Shown piece after piece: positions 39,150 through 51,526 of a stretch of 64,000 nt of DNA. The stretch is from Pseudidiomarina indica (GTDB taxonomy: Bacteria; Pseudomonadota; Gammaproteobacteria; Enterobacterales; Alteromonadaceae): the NCBI GenBank assembly GCA_029279945.1, contig JAJUHK010000004.1, positions 1 through 64,000 of the forward strand, in the 5' to 3' direction. A program made the position numbers and the translations under genes. The notes beneath the pieces were generated by a model. It searched no databases, had not been told where the DNA came from, and worked only from the letters and a program-made list of their open reading frames with translations. Position 1 is the stretch's first letter. Every line of letters begins with the position of its first letter.

Positions 39150-39914
39150 TTATTGAATTTCAAACACATCATCTTCCGCTTCTGGATCGATGATGTTCAG
39201 TAACTCAACTTCAAAAATGAGGGTTGCATGTGGTGGGATTTGGCCACCTGCAGCACCGCGCTCACCATACGCTAAGTGTGGTGGAATCACGAAGCGATAT
39301 TTGTCGCCTACGCTCATCAATTGCAGTCCTTCAACCCACCCACTAATCACACGGTTTAATGGGAATACAATTGGTTCACCCCGCTCAACTGAGCTATCGA
39401 ATACGTCGCCATTCACTAGCGTGCCATGGTAGTGTACTTCCACTAAATCAGTTTCTTTTGGCTTTTGTCCACCTTCACCTTGCACTAATACTTCATATTG
39501 TAGGCCTGATTCGGTCAATGTTACTTCAGCACGTTGCGCGTTCTCAGCTTGGTATGCATCGCCTTCTTCCTTCGCTTTACCACCAACAACAGCTGCACGT
39601 TGCTCGCTATATTGCATCTGCATTGTGGTGATCAATTCCTCAGCCTCTGCTTGTGAGATTTTTGATTCACCTTTCAACGCATCGACAAAGCCAGCAATAA
39701 CTAAATCACGCTCTAAAACAAGCTCTGCTTGTTCTTGACGATCGAGAGTTTCGCTGACGAATTCACCTAATGTGGAACCGACTGCATACGCCATCTTATC
39801 TTGTTCACTATCCGGTGCCGCTTCACTTACAGGGTATTTATCTTGTTGCTGCATACACCCAGATACTGCCAGTGCAATCATGGTCAGCATTAGGGGTTTC
39901 TTTAATTGTTTCAT
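39150..39914 (-). CDS. fkpA: FKBP-type peptidyl-prolyl isomerase lipoprotein (FkpA-like)
   Basis: A periplasmic folding helper. The 254-residue protein begins with a lipoprotein signal (ALAVSGC lipobox), so it is probably anchored, unlike soluble E. coli FkpA. An N-terminal dimerisation region (about 35-125) precedes the FKBP domain (VEVHYHGTLVNGDVFDSS, IPPHLAYGERGAAG, FEVELLNI). The C-terminus is acidic. It is divergent from slyX, and fkpA-slyX neighbours are conserved. Confidence 0.9.
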   Translation of the reverse strand: MKQLKKPLMLTMIALAVSGCMQQQDKYPVSEAAPDSEQDKMAYAVGSTLGEFVSETLDRQEQAELVLERDLVIAGFVDALKGESKISQAEAEELITTMQMQYSEQRAAVVGGKAKEEGDAYQAENAQRAEVTLTESGLQYEVLVQGEGGQKPKETDLVEVHYHGTLVNGDVFDSSVERGEPIVFPLNRVISGWVEGLQLMSVGDKYRFVIPPHLAYGERGAAGGQIPPHATLIFEVELLNIIDPEAEDDVFEIQ

Positions 39915-40001
39915 TCATTGTCTCCAGGATTGAATTATCTGTCAGAGTACGTTGTAATTCGTCGCACTACGTATAGTACACACATTTGGGGGCATTTGCC
40001 T

Positions 40002-40235
40002 ATGGCTGCGCAATATCAAAATGAATTACTTAATCGCATCGCCGACCTTGAGAGTCGCTTTGCGTTTCAAGAAGATACCATCGAAACCTTGAATCAGTTG
40101 CTTACCCAACAAGCAGAAGAATTGGCAAACATGCAACGTAAGATGCAGTTACTCATTGAAAAGTTCCAACAAATGAGTGAGCAGCGTCATGATAATCCTA
40201 TCAACCCTGCGGATGAGATTCCGCCACACTATTAA
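40002..40235 (+). CDS. slyX: SlyX family protein
   Basis: A 77-residue coiled-coil protein. The start MAAQYQNELLNRIADLESRFAFQ and the end DEIPPHY match SlyX, whose function is unknown. The open frame extends upstream to 39906, but the ATG at 40002 gives the family length. Confidence 0.9.
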   Translation: MAAQYQNELLNRIADLESRFAFQEDTIETLNQLLTQQAEELANMQRKMQLLIEKFQQMSEQRHDNPINPADEIPPHY

Positions 40236-40305
40236 TAGCCCCTCGAAAACTTGACCCGATTTAGCTGAGCCCGTATAACAAGCATTCAACGTTTACGGAG
40301 GATCC

Positions 40306-41184
40306 ATGTCGATTCAACATCCTATCATTGCAGTAACCGGGTCGTCAGGTGCAGGCACCACCACTACTAGCCAAGCGTTGCGGCACATTTTTCGGTCATT
40401 GAATGTGCACGCTGCAATGGTTGAAGGCGATAGTTTCCATCGTTATTCACGCCCCGAAATGGAAGTTGCCATACGTAAAGCACAAGAACAAGGCCGCCAT
40501 ATTAGTTACTTTGGCCCTGAAGCAAATGATTTCCATCGGTTAGAAGCATTATTCAAAGAGTACGGTGCAACCGGAACCGGCGAAACTCGGCGCTACTTAC
40601 ATTCATTCGATGATGCCGTACCTTACAATCAGGTTCCCGGTACTTTTACCCCGTGGGAATCATTGCCAGAAAACACTGACGTTCTTTTCTATGAAGGCTT
40701 ACACGGCGGTGTTTGTGGGGACGACTATAATGTTGCCCAACATGTCGATTTACTCATTGGGATGGTACCTATCGTCAACTTAGAATGGATTCAGAAGTTA
40801 TTGCGCGATACCTCTGAACGAGGGCATTCACGCGAAGCGGTGACCCAAAGTATCGTTCGAAGCATGGAAGATTATATTCATCATATCGTACCGCAGTTTT
40901 CCCGAACCCATATTAACTTTCAGCGCGTCCCAACGGTCGATACATCGAATCCGTTTAGCGCCAAAGATATACCATCATTGGATGAAAGTTTTGTCGTGAT
41001 TCGCTTCCGTGGCATTAAAAATGCCGATTATCCCTATTATTTGCGGATGATTGATGGGTCATTCATGTCGCGCATGAACACATTAGTGGTTCCAGGCGGG
41101 AAAATGGGGTTCGCAATGGAATTAATCCTCACCCCTGTGGTGGAGGAGTTACTCGCAAAGAAGCGCGCGGCCAGCTCTAATTAA
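40306..41184 (+). CDS. prkB: Phosphoribulokinase-like protein PrkB
   Basis: A P-loop kinase of the phosphoribulokinase/uridine kinase fold. The 292-residue protein begins HPIIAVTGSSGAGTTTTSQAL (Walker A) and has DVLFYEGLHGGV (Walker B). Without RuBisCO in heterotrophs its substrate is unclear. It lies between slyX and rlmJ, and its stop overlaps rlmJ on the other strand by 4 bp. Confidence 0.9.
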   Translation: MSIQHPIIAVTGSSGAGTTTTSQALRHIFRSLNVHAAMVEGDSFHRYSRPEMEVAIRKAQEQGRHISYFGPEANDFHRLEALFKEYGATGTGETRRYLHSFDDAVPYNQVPGTFTPWESLPENTDVLFYEGLHGGVCGDDYNVAQHVDLLIGMVPIVNLEWIQKLLRDTSERGHSREAVTQSIVRSMEDYIHHIVPQFSRTHINFQRVPTVDTSNPFSAKDIPSLDESFVVIRFRGIKNADYPYYLRMIDGSFMSRMNTLVVPGGKMGFAMELILTPVVEELLAKKRAASSN

Positions 41185-42026
41185 AGCATTAAACACTGAT
41201 ACTCAGCGCCGCGAGCTTGAGCCAATATGGGGGTCAGGTAAGCCATGATGGTACCAGCCTGTTGCGTCAATCCGTAAGGTGGATTGATAAACAACATACC
41301 ACAGCCATTAAAGCAACTCGCATCGGTTGCTGCTCGTACTAATATATCGACCACAAAAACCTGCTCAACGCCACGAATGGCCTTCACTTTTTGGTGAAAC
41401 TCACCCACCACTAACGGGTCTTTAATGGGGTACCATACCGCATAAGTTCCAGTAGCCCAACGCCGTACCCCAGCACTCAGTGCAGTAACGATTTGGTCGA
41501 ATTCATCACGTTGTTCAAACGGCGGATCAATCAGCACCATGCCCCGCTTTTGCGGTGGTGGAACTAACGCTTTAAGTGCTCCATAACCATCAGTGGCAGT
41601 CAGCACTTTGACCTGCCGAGAAGCCGGAAACTCTCGCGCATTCGCTGCTAACAGTTGACTGTCATACGGGTGTTTTTCACACAGTACTAAACTATCTTGC
41701 GGGCGTAAATGTAATGCGCTGAGCCAAGGTGAGCCTGGGTACCAACGTACCTCACCTTGCGGGTTAAGCTGCTGCACTGCTTCGACATAAGGTGTGATCG
41801 CTGGCGGTAAATCCGTACGTTCTAGCAAACGCGCAATGCCTGCCATGAACTCGCCTGTTTTGGTTGCTTCCTCACTGGCTAAGTCATACATACCGACACC
41901 AGCGTGGGTATCAAGAACCCAAAACGGTTTTTCTTTCGTGTGTAAATAACGCAACGCAACACATTGCAAAACATGCTTAATAACATCAGCAAAATTACCG
42001 GCGTGATAACTATGGCGGTAATTCAT
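41181..42026 (-). CDS. rlmJ: 23S rRNA (adenine(2030)-N(6))-methyltransferase RlmJ
   Basis: Methylates A2030 of 23S rRNA. The 281-residue protein begins MNYRHSYHAGNFADVIKH and has the SAM motif LDTHAGVGMYDL and the catalytic MVLIDPPFE (DPPF). It starts 1 bp after the OsmC-like gene stop, which suggests co-transcription. Confidence 0.95.
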   Translation of the reverse strand: MNYRHSYHAGNFADVIKHVLQCVALRYLHTKEKPFWVLDTHAGVGMYDLASEEATKTGEFMAGIARLLERTDLPPAITPYVEAVQQLNPQGEVRWYPGSPWLSALHLRPQDSLVLCEKHPYDSQLLAANAREFPASRQVKVLTATDGYGALKALVPPPQKRGMVLIDPPFEQRDEFDQIVTALSAGVRRWATGTYAVWYPIKDPLVVGEFHQKVKAIRGVEQVFVVDILVRAATDASCFNGCGMLFINPPYGLTQQAGTIMAYLTPILAQARGAEYQCLML

Positions 42027-42443
42027 TTAGGCATTCTCAATGGTGTAACTGTGAGTAATTGCCACCGATGCTTCCAGCATTTTTGCTACTGAACAATATT
42101 TATCAGCAGACAGTGCTACTGCGCGTTCAACATGCTGTTCAGCAATATCAGTCCCACGCACCACAAAGTGTAAGTGGATCTTGGTAAATACCGCCGGTAC
42201 AGCATCTGCACGTTCACCTTTTACTTGGCACTGCACACCGACCACTTGCTGTCGAGCTTTTTGCAAAATGCTCACCACATCAACTGATGAGCATCCGCCG
42301 GCAGCCATTAGCACTAGCTCCATTGGGCTCGCGGCGACTTCTTTGTTGCCGTCCATAGTTACGTTATGCCCAGTCCCCGATTGTCCATCAAACACAAGGC
42401 CATCACGCCAAGTAACGGTTGCTTCCATGGTCGCTGTCATCAT
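42027..42443 (-). CDS. OsmC family protein (YhfA-like)
   Basis: A 138-residue OsmC/Ohr-fold protein. Its GCSSVDVVSIL motif includes one conserved cysteine and a second lies in ADKYCSVAKML, the usual peroxide-reactive pair. I chose the ATG at 42443, because AGGAG is 3 bp before it; a TTG at 42458 is in frame. In many gammaproteobacteria yhfA sits by crp and prkB; here crp is absent. Confidence 0.85.
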   Translation of the reverse strand: MMTATMEATVTWRDGLVFDGQSGTGHNVTMDGNKEVAASPMELVLMAAGGCSSVDVVSILQKARQQVVGVQCQVKGERADAVPAVFTKIHLHFVVRGTDIAEQHVERAVALSADKYCSVAKMLEASVAITHSYTIENA

Positions 42444-42462
42444 GAACTCCTGCGTCAATCAC

Positions 42463-44960
<2,498 letters not shown>

Positions 44961-44978
44961 AGTGAGTCTCCGCTTAGC

Positions 44979-46202
<1,224 letters not shown>

Positions 46203-46335
46203 TCACTGCCGTTATAATCGGTATCAATTCACCTGATTTAGGTTTTTAAAAGTGGCTCTATTATTGCAGAAAAAACCTACTCTGTCGTGGTCCGTCGATA
46301 GAATTAAGTGAATGTTTTGGAAGGTTTAGCTCAAA

Positions 46336-46361
46336 TTGCATCGTGGTTGCATAACTATGCA
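46336..46361. promoter_or_regulatory. ARG-box-like site upstream of astC
   Basis: TGCATAACTATGCA (46348-46361) is a near-perfect palindrome with the TGNAT-N4-ATNCA layout of the ArgR box, and a further TTGCAT half site is at 46336-46341. It lies 137 bp upstream of the astC ATG. ArgR with arginine is known to control ast genes in enterobacteria. Confidence 0.5.
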
Positions 46362-46406
46362 CAAACCACATGGACACACGCATAAATAAGCTAACTACGA
46401 TGCTGT

Positions 46407-47003
46407 TTACGTATCTATAGGGTAACCACAGTGTCGCAAAAACTGCCTCAACACCGCATGTCCATATTCAGTTTCGATCGCTTCGGGATGGTATTGCAGG
46501 CCCCAAATCGGCCACTGTTGGTGACGAACCGCCATGACTTCACGATGCCCTAAGGCGTTAGTTGCCCAAGCGTCTACCAGCAGCTCAACGGGGATAGTTT
46601 CAGGTGCCAACACAAGTGAATGATACCGAGCAACGTTGAATGGTGACGGGAGCCCGCTAAACAACCCATCCCCATTATGCTCGAGCGCCGACGTTTTACC
46701 GTGCATGACTTGCTCTGCTCGCACCACTTGTGCACCGAAATGTTGGCCGATCGCCTGATGCCCTAAACAAATACCGAGCATGGGTAGTTTACCGGCAAAT
46801 GCTGCAATAGCGGCTAACGTAATTCCTGCGTCATTTGGCGTGCCTGGGCCTGGCGAAATCACCAAGCCGCGTAGTGGCAACGCCGCAATATCGGCCACTT
46901 CGATCTGATCATGACGAACAACTTCAACTGCCGCACCCAACTCGCGCAAATAGTGCACGATGTTGTGCGTAAAAGAGTCGTAGTTATCGATCATTAACAA
47001 CAT
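46407..47003 (-). CDS. pabA: Aminodeoxychorismate/anthranilate synthase glutamine amidotransferase subunit
   Basis: Supplies ammonia for p-aminobenzoate (folate) or tryptophan synthesis. The 198-residue class I amidotransferase begins MLLMIDNYDSFTHNIVHYL and has the nucleophile Cys in LGICLGHQAIGQ and the His-Glu pair in LQYHPEAIETEYG. The position next to the aminotransferase gene favours PabA. It follows trpS by 3 bp. Confidence 0.9.
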   Translation of the reverse strand: MLLMIDNYDSFTHNIVHYLRELGAAVEVVRHDQIEVADIAALPLRGLVISPGPGTPNDAGITLAAIAAFAGKLPMLGICLGHQAIGQHFGAQVVRAEQVMHGKTSALEHNGDGLFSGLPSPFNVARYHSLVLAPETIPVELLVDAWATNALGHREVMAVRHQQWPIWGLQYHPEAIETEYGHAVLRQFLRHCGYPIDT

Positions 47004-47006
47004 AGT

Positions 47007-48011
47007 TTACGGCCGCGGCACAAACCCGATCACATCATAAACACGACGCAAGGTCTGCTGGGCATGAGCCTGTGCTGCTTCCGCACCTTTGCGCATCACG
47101 TCATCTAAGTATGTACGATCTTGCCGATACTCTTGATAACGTTTCTGAATTGGAGTCAGCATCGCAACCACCGCATCAGCTGTATCAGTTTTTAAATGAC
47201 CGTACATCTTGTCCGCATATTCTGGGACTAAGTCAGCAATCGTTCGCCCAGTAGCTGCCGACAAAATTGATAGTAAGTTGGATACACCGGCTTTTTCTTC
47301 AGGGTTGAAATAAATACGGGCTTGCTCATCAGAATCCGTCACGGCACGTTTTAGTTTCTTCGTGATAACTTTCGGATCTTCTAATAATCCAATATAGTTA
47401 CTAGGGTTTTCATCCGATTTAGACATCTTTTTGGTCGGATCTTGCAAACTCATAATCCGTGCGCCAATCTCTGGAATAAATGGCTCTGGTACGGTAAATA
47501 CGTCACCGTAAATATTATTAAACCGATTAGCGACATCGCGCGCCAATTCCAAATGCTGCTTTTGGTCATTGCCTACGGGTACTTCATTAGCTTGGTAAAG
47601 CAGAATATCTGCAGCCATCAACGCTGGATAAGTGAACAACCCAGCATTGATGTTATGCGCATGGCGATCAGCTTTATCCTTAAACTGAGTCATGCGGTTC
47701 AACTCGCCCATCTGGGTGTAACAATTTAACACCCAAGCCAATTGGCTATGCTCTGGAACATGTGATTGCACAAATATGACGCTTTTATTTGGATCAAGAC
47801 CACAAGCCAAATACAGCGCTAAACCATCTAACGTTGCTTCGCGCAATTGCTGCGGTTCTTGACGTACTGTAATGGCATGCAAATCAACCAACATAAAACG
47901 GCAATCGTGGGTATCTTGCATGGTGACCCACTGCCGTAATGCACCAATGTAGTTACCAATGGAGAGTTGTCCAGAAGGCTGACAGCCACTTAGTACAATG
48001 GGTTTACTCAT
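47007..48011 (-). CDS. trpS: Tryptophanyl-tRNA synthetase
   Basis: A class I synthetase charging tRNA-Trp. The 334-residue protein has the HIGH-equivalent [13 protein letters not shown] and the KMSKS motif ([12 protein letters not shown]). Gene order rpe-trpS-pabA is retained, while gph and dam, which are neighbours in E. coli, are absent here. Confidence 0.97.
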   Translation of the reverse strand: MSKPIVLSGCQPSGQLSIGNYIGALRQWVTMQDTHDCRFMLVDLHAITVRQEPQQLREATLDGLALYLACGLDPNKSVIFVQSHVPEHSQLAWVLNCYTQMGELNRMTQFKDKADRHAHNINAGLFTYPALMAADILLYQANEVPVGNDQKQHLELARDVANRFNNIYGDVFTVPEPFIPEIGARIMSLQDPTKKMSKSDENPSNYIGLLEDPKVITKKLKRAVTDSDEQARIYFNPEEKAGVSNLLSILSAATGRTIADLVPEYADKMYGHLKTDTADAVVAMLTPIQKRYQEYRQDRTYLDDVMRKGAEAAQAHAQQTLRRVYDVIGFVPRP

Positions 48012-48026
48012 AATTCATTTGTTCCG

Positions 48027-48701
48027 TTATTGAGCTACTTTGGCAAGTTCGGCACGCATGGCACGAATCACTTGCGTATAATCAGGTTGGTTAAATATTG
48101 CAGAGCCTGCAACAAACATGTCCGCCCCAGCGGCGGCAATTTCCGCGATGTTATCAACTTTCACACCGCCATCAATTTCCAATCGAATTGGACGTCCGCT
48201 GGCGTCGATCCGTCGCCGTGCTTCACGCAGTTTATCAAGGGTAGCGGGGATAAATGATTGACCACCAAAGCCTGGATTCACCGACATCAACAAAATAACA
48301 TCGACCTTATCCATTACGTAATCAAGGTAATGCAACGGAGTTGCTGGATTGAATACCAAACCAGCCTGACAGCCCGCATCACGGATTTGCTGTAACGAGC
48401 GGTCAATATGCATTGAAGCTTCTGGATGAAAGGTGATGATTGATGCGCCAGCGCTTGCAAAATCAGCAATCATCCGCTCCACTGGCTGCACCATCAAATG
48501 CACATCAATAGGCGCCGTGATACCATAGTTGCGTAACGCCTGACACACCATCGGCCCAATCGTTAAATTCGGCACAAAATGGTTATCCATCACATCAAAG
48601 TGAATGACGTCAGCCCCTGCTGCTAAAACATTTGCCACTTCCTCGCCAAGACGAGCAAAATCAGCCGATAATATGGATGGTGCAATCAAATAATCGCGCA
48701 T
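48027..48701 (-). CDS. rpe: Ribulose-phosphate 3-epimerase
   Basis: Interconverts ribulose-5-phosphate and xylulose-5-phosphate in the pentose phosphate pathway. The 224-residue TIM barrel starts [19 protein letters not shown] and has [33 protein letters not shown] and VDGGVK-like [12 protein letters not shown]. The ATG at 48701 has GAGG 5 bp upstream. It is 15 bp before trpS. Confidence 0.97.
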   Translation of the reverse strand: MRDYLIAPSILSADFARLGEEVANVLAAGADVIHFDVMDNHFVPNLTIGPMVCQALRNYGITAPIDVHLMVQPVERMIADFASAGASIITFHPEASMHIDRSLQQIRDAGCQAGLVFNPATPLHYLDYVMDKVDVILLMSVNPGFGGQSFIPATLDKLREARRRIDASGRPIRLEIDGGVKVDNIAEIAAAGADMFVAGSAIFNQPDYTQVIRAMRAELAKVAQ

Positions 48702-48839
48702 AGCCACCTCGAAAATTATGGAATTGGGCTTAGTGTACCAAAGCTCAACTTGCTTGGCAGTTAAAAATCATCAATCAGGCATAGCCGTTGTGCAAAAATC
48801 CTGCTATTTTATAGGCTCTTCACTGCTGCGGAGATGTCA

Positions 48840-49157
48840 ATGAAACTGTCAAAATGGTCAGTTATTTGCTTGGTTAACATTGTGCTTATGTGTACAGTGG
48901 CAGCTGCTGCGTGGCAATCCCAACCCGACCAACTTCATACTGCAGACGTCTGTACAGCGCCATCCGCCGTCAATACACAAGCTAACGACATGAACGATAG
49001 TGAGTTATGTACGAAGCAAGACGACGTACCCCATCATGTTACTTGGGGAAGTTGGTTGGCGGGGAAGAGCCGTTCTGCGCAGTTCCATTTTTTAGATTTA
49101 TTTGAATTGCTGTTTGGCTCAATGAACAAAAAACAACACGATTATAAACCTTTCTAA
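48840..49157 (+). CDS. Hypothetical secreted or membrane-anchored small protein
   Basis: A 105-residue protein with an N-terminal hydrophobic helix (VICLVNIVLMCTVAAAAW) and no motif I recognise. The mature part has two cysteines (DVCTAPS and ELCTKQD) that may form a disulfide. The ATG at 48840 has GGAG 6 bp upstream. It is followed by the DUF2970 gene after 12 bp and is divergent from rpe. Confidence 0.55.
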   Translation: MKLSKWSVICLVNIVLMCTVAAAAWQSQPDQLHTADVCTAPSAVNTQANDMNDSELCTKQDDVPHHVTWGSWLAGKSRSAQFHFLDLFELLFGSMNKKQHDYKPF

Positions 49158-49169
49158 TGGATTAACGGC

Positions 49170-49397
49170 ATGATGAATTGGCTCCAAGCATCTGAAGATG
49201 CGACAAGTAAACCATCATTTTTTGCAGTTGTTATTAGTATTTTGGCCGCCCTCTTTGGGGTCCAGTCAGAACGCAACCGTCAGCGGGATTTTAATCATGG
49301 TAATCCCGCTATCTATATCGCGGTTGGTATTGTTTTTATCGTGTTATTTGTGCTTACGCTGATACTGGTTGTGAACTGGGTGGTGCCGAGTTCATAA
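49170..49397 (+). CDS. DUF2970 family small membrane protein
   Basis: A 75-residue protein with the DUF2970 pattern: SFFAVVISILAALFGVQSERNRQRDF, then a C-terminal transmembrane helix. Function is unknown. Its final 44 bp overlap the 3' end of the convergent prlC gene, so both stops lie in each other's coding sequence. Confidence 0.8.
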   Translation: MMNWLQASEDATSKPSFFAVVISILAALFGVQSERNRQRDFNHGNPAIYIAVGIVFIVLFVLTLILVVNWVVPSS

Positions 49398-51429
49398 TTC
49401 CAGAATGCCGTAACAGAGCATCTATTTGTGGATCTCTGCCACGAAACTGTTTAAATAATTCCATTGCATCACGCGAGCCCCCTTGTTCCAATATCGCACG
49501 CATAAAATCTTGGCCTGTCTGACGATTAAAAATCCCTTCTTCCTCAAACCGTGCGAAGGCATCTGCGGACAGCACTTCAGCCCATTTGTAGCTGTAATAC
49601 CCAGCAGCGTAACCACCCGCAAAAATATGCGCGAAACTATGTTGGAACCGGTTGTAAGCGGGTGGGAACACAACGGCGACTTGCCGCCGTACTTCATTCA
49701 ATGTGCGCTGGATAAACTGCTCGTCAACACCTTCGTGATAATCACGATGAATGCGCAAGTCAAACAAGCTGAATTCAAGCTGCCGTACCATCTGCATGGC
49801 GGATTGAAAATTGCGGGCAGCTAACATCCGCTCCAGCAGTTCCTGTGGTAATGGCGCGCCTGTTTCAAAGTGACCAGAAATCAGTGCTAATGCTTGCGGC
49901 TCCCAGCACCAATTTTCTAAAAATTGCGATGGCAGCTCTACTGCATCCCACGCTACACCGTTAATGCCTGAGACCCCAGCAACATCAACCTTGGTTAACA
50001 TGTGATGTAAGCCATGGCCAAACTCATGGAATAAGGTAATCACTTCATCATGAGTGAATAAGGCCGGTTTACCATCAACCGGACGGCTGAAGTTACAGGT
50101 CAAATAGGCCACCGGATGTTGTAATTGTCGCTGTGCAGTCAAGCGACGCACTGCACACTCAGCCATCCAGGCACCACCTCGTTTACCACTGCGAGCATAC
50201 AAATCGAGGTAGAAACTGCCGCGTAGGTTATTATCCTGATCAAAAATGACAAAATAGCGCACCTGCGGATGCCAGGTTACCGCAGATTGCTCTTCAATAC
50301 GTAATCCAAACAGCCGTTCAACCACTTGGAAAAGCCCTTTCACCACCTGATGTTCAGGGAAATAGGGGCGTAACTGCTCATCCGATATCGCATAGTGTTG
50401 TTGCTTCAGTTTTTCACTGTAATAAGCCACATCCCAAGCATTTAGTTCGCTCATGCCATGCAGCTGCTGAGCAAATGCCACCACTTCTTGATATTCCTGC
50501 TGCGCTTGCGGCAGTGATCGTCGCGCGAGATCTTCTAGAAACTGTTCTACTTGCTCGGTAGATTCAGCCATTTTCGTAGCGAGTGATAATTCGGCGTAGT
50601 TGGCAAAGCCTAACAGCTGCGCCAATTCGTGACGGAGCGCCAAAATTTGATTCATGATGGCAGAGTTGTCAAATTGTCCTGCTTGCGGGCCCATATCCGA
50701 TGCGCGAGTCGTATAGGCTTCGTACAGAGTACGGCGTAACTCAGGGCTATCGGCATAAGTCATCACTGCCTGATAACTAGGAAAATCCAAACCGAACCGC
50801 CAACCTTGCTGCTGATGTTCTTCTGCAGCAGCACGCGCAGCCTGCACAGCAGTTTCAGGTAGACCTGCTAATTGGCTCTCATCGGTAACTAATAAATGCC
50901 AGCCATCAGTGGCATCCAACAGCTGATTACTAAACGTTGACGCCAACTCCGACAACTGCGCTTGAATTTCAGCGTAACGTTGTTTTTGCGCTTTGGGTAA
51001 CGCAATGCCCGATAGTTCGAAATCACGCAGGGTGTGCTTTACCACCTGTTGTTGGGCAGTGTTTAAGCGTTCATATTCAGCACTTTCACGTAATTGTTTA
51101 AACGCTTGATAAAGGCCCTCATGCTGACCAACATAAGTACTGTATTCCGATAACAAGGGTAAACACTGATCATGGGCTTGACGTAATGCAGGTTCACTCA
51201 TTACGGCATTTAAGTGAGAGACGGGCGACCAACTACGTTCCAATAAATCATCGACCTGCTCTAATGGGACAACCAATCCTTCCCAGCTAAAATCCCCACG
51301 CTCCAATACCTGCTCGATAGTTGTTTTACAAGCCGCAATTCGTTGCTGAATAGCTTCAACAATATGAGTTGGCTGGATGCGGTCAAAGGGGGGTAAATGA
51401 TAATCGCTGAGTAAAGGGTTTTGACTCAT
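49354..51429 (-). CDS. prlC: Oligopeptidase A (M3 family)
   Basis: A zinc metallopeptidase that degrades signal and other short peptides. The 691-residue protein begins MSQNPLLSDYHLPPFDRIQP and has the M3 zinc motif in FHEFGHGLHHMLTKV, with the later Glu in a WDAVELPSQ segment. I chose the ATG at 51429, because AGAGGACG lies before it and it fits the family N-terminus; the frame reads 16 codons further upstream. Confidence 0.96.
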   Translation of the reverse strand: MSQNPLLSDYHLPPFDRIQPTHIVEAIQQRIAACKTTIEQVLERGDFSWEGLVVPLEQVDDLLERSWSPVSHLNAVMSEPALRQAHDQCLPLLSEYSTYVGQHEGLYQAFKQLRESAEYERLNTAQQQVVKHTLRDFELSGIALPKAQKQRYAEIQAQLSELASTFSNQLLDATDGWHLLVTDESQLAGLPETAVQAARAAAEEHQQQGWRFGLDFPSYQAVMTYADSPELRRTLYEAYTTRASDMGPQAGQFDNSAIMNQILALRHELAQLLGFANYAELSLATKMAESTEQVEQFLEDLARRSLPQAQQEYQEVVAFAQQLHGMSELNAWDVAYYSEKLKQQHYAISDEQLRPYFPEHQVVKGLFQVVERLFGLRIEEQSAVTWHPQVRYFVIFDQDNNLRGSFYLDLYARSGKRGGAWMAECAVRRLTAQRQLQHPVAYLTCNFSRPVDGKPALFTHDEVITLFHEFGHGLHHMLTKVDVAGVSGINGVAWDAVELPSQFLENWCWEPQALALISGHFETGAPLPQELLERMLAARNFQSAMQMVRQLEFSLFDLRIHRDYHEGVDEQFIQRTLNEVRRQVAVVFPPAYNRFQHSFAHIFAGGYAAGYYSYKWAEVLSADAFARFEEEGIFNRQTGQDFMRAILEQGGSRDAMELFKQFRGRDPQIDALLRHSGIMNSAPPSSQPVSA

Positions 51430-51526
51430 GGAACGTCCTCTTGAATAATGCAGTAATTCGATCATACACCATAACATGTGGCTTCTTGAGTAATATTCAA
51501 GATCACGTACAACAATAGGGTTTACT

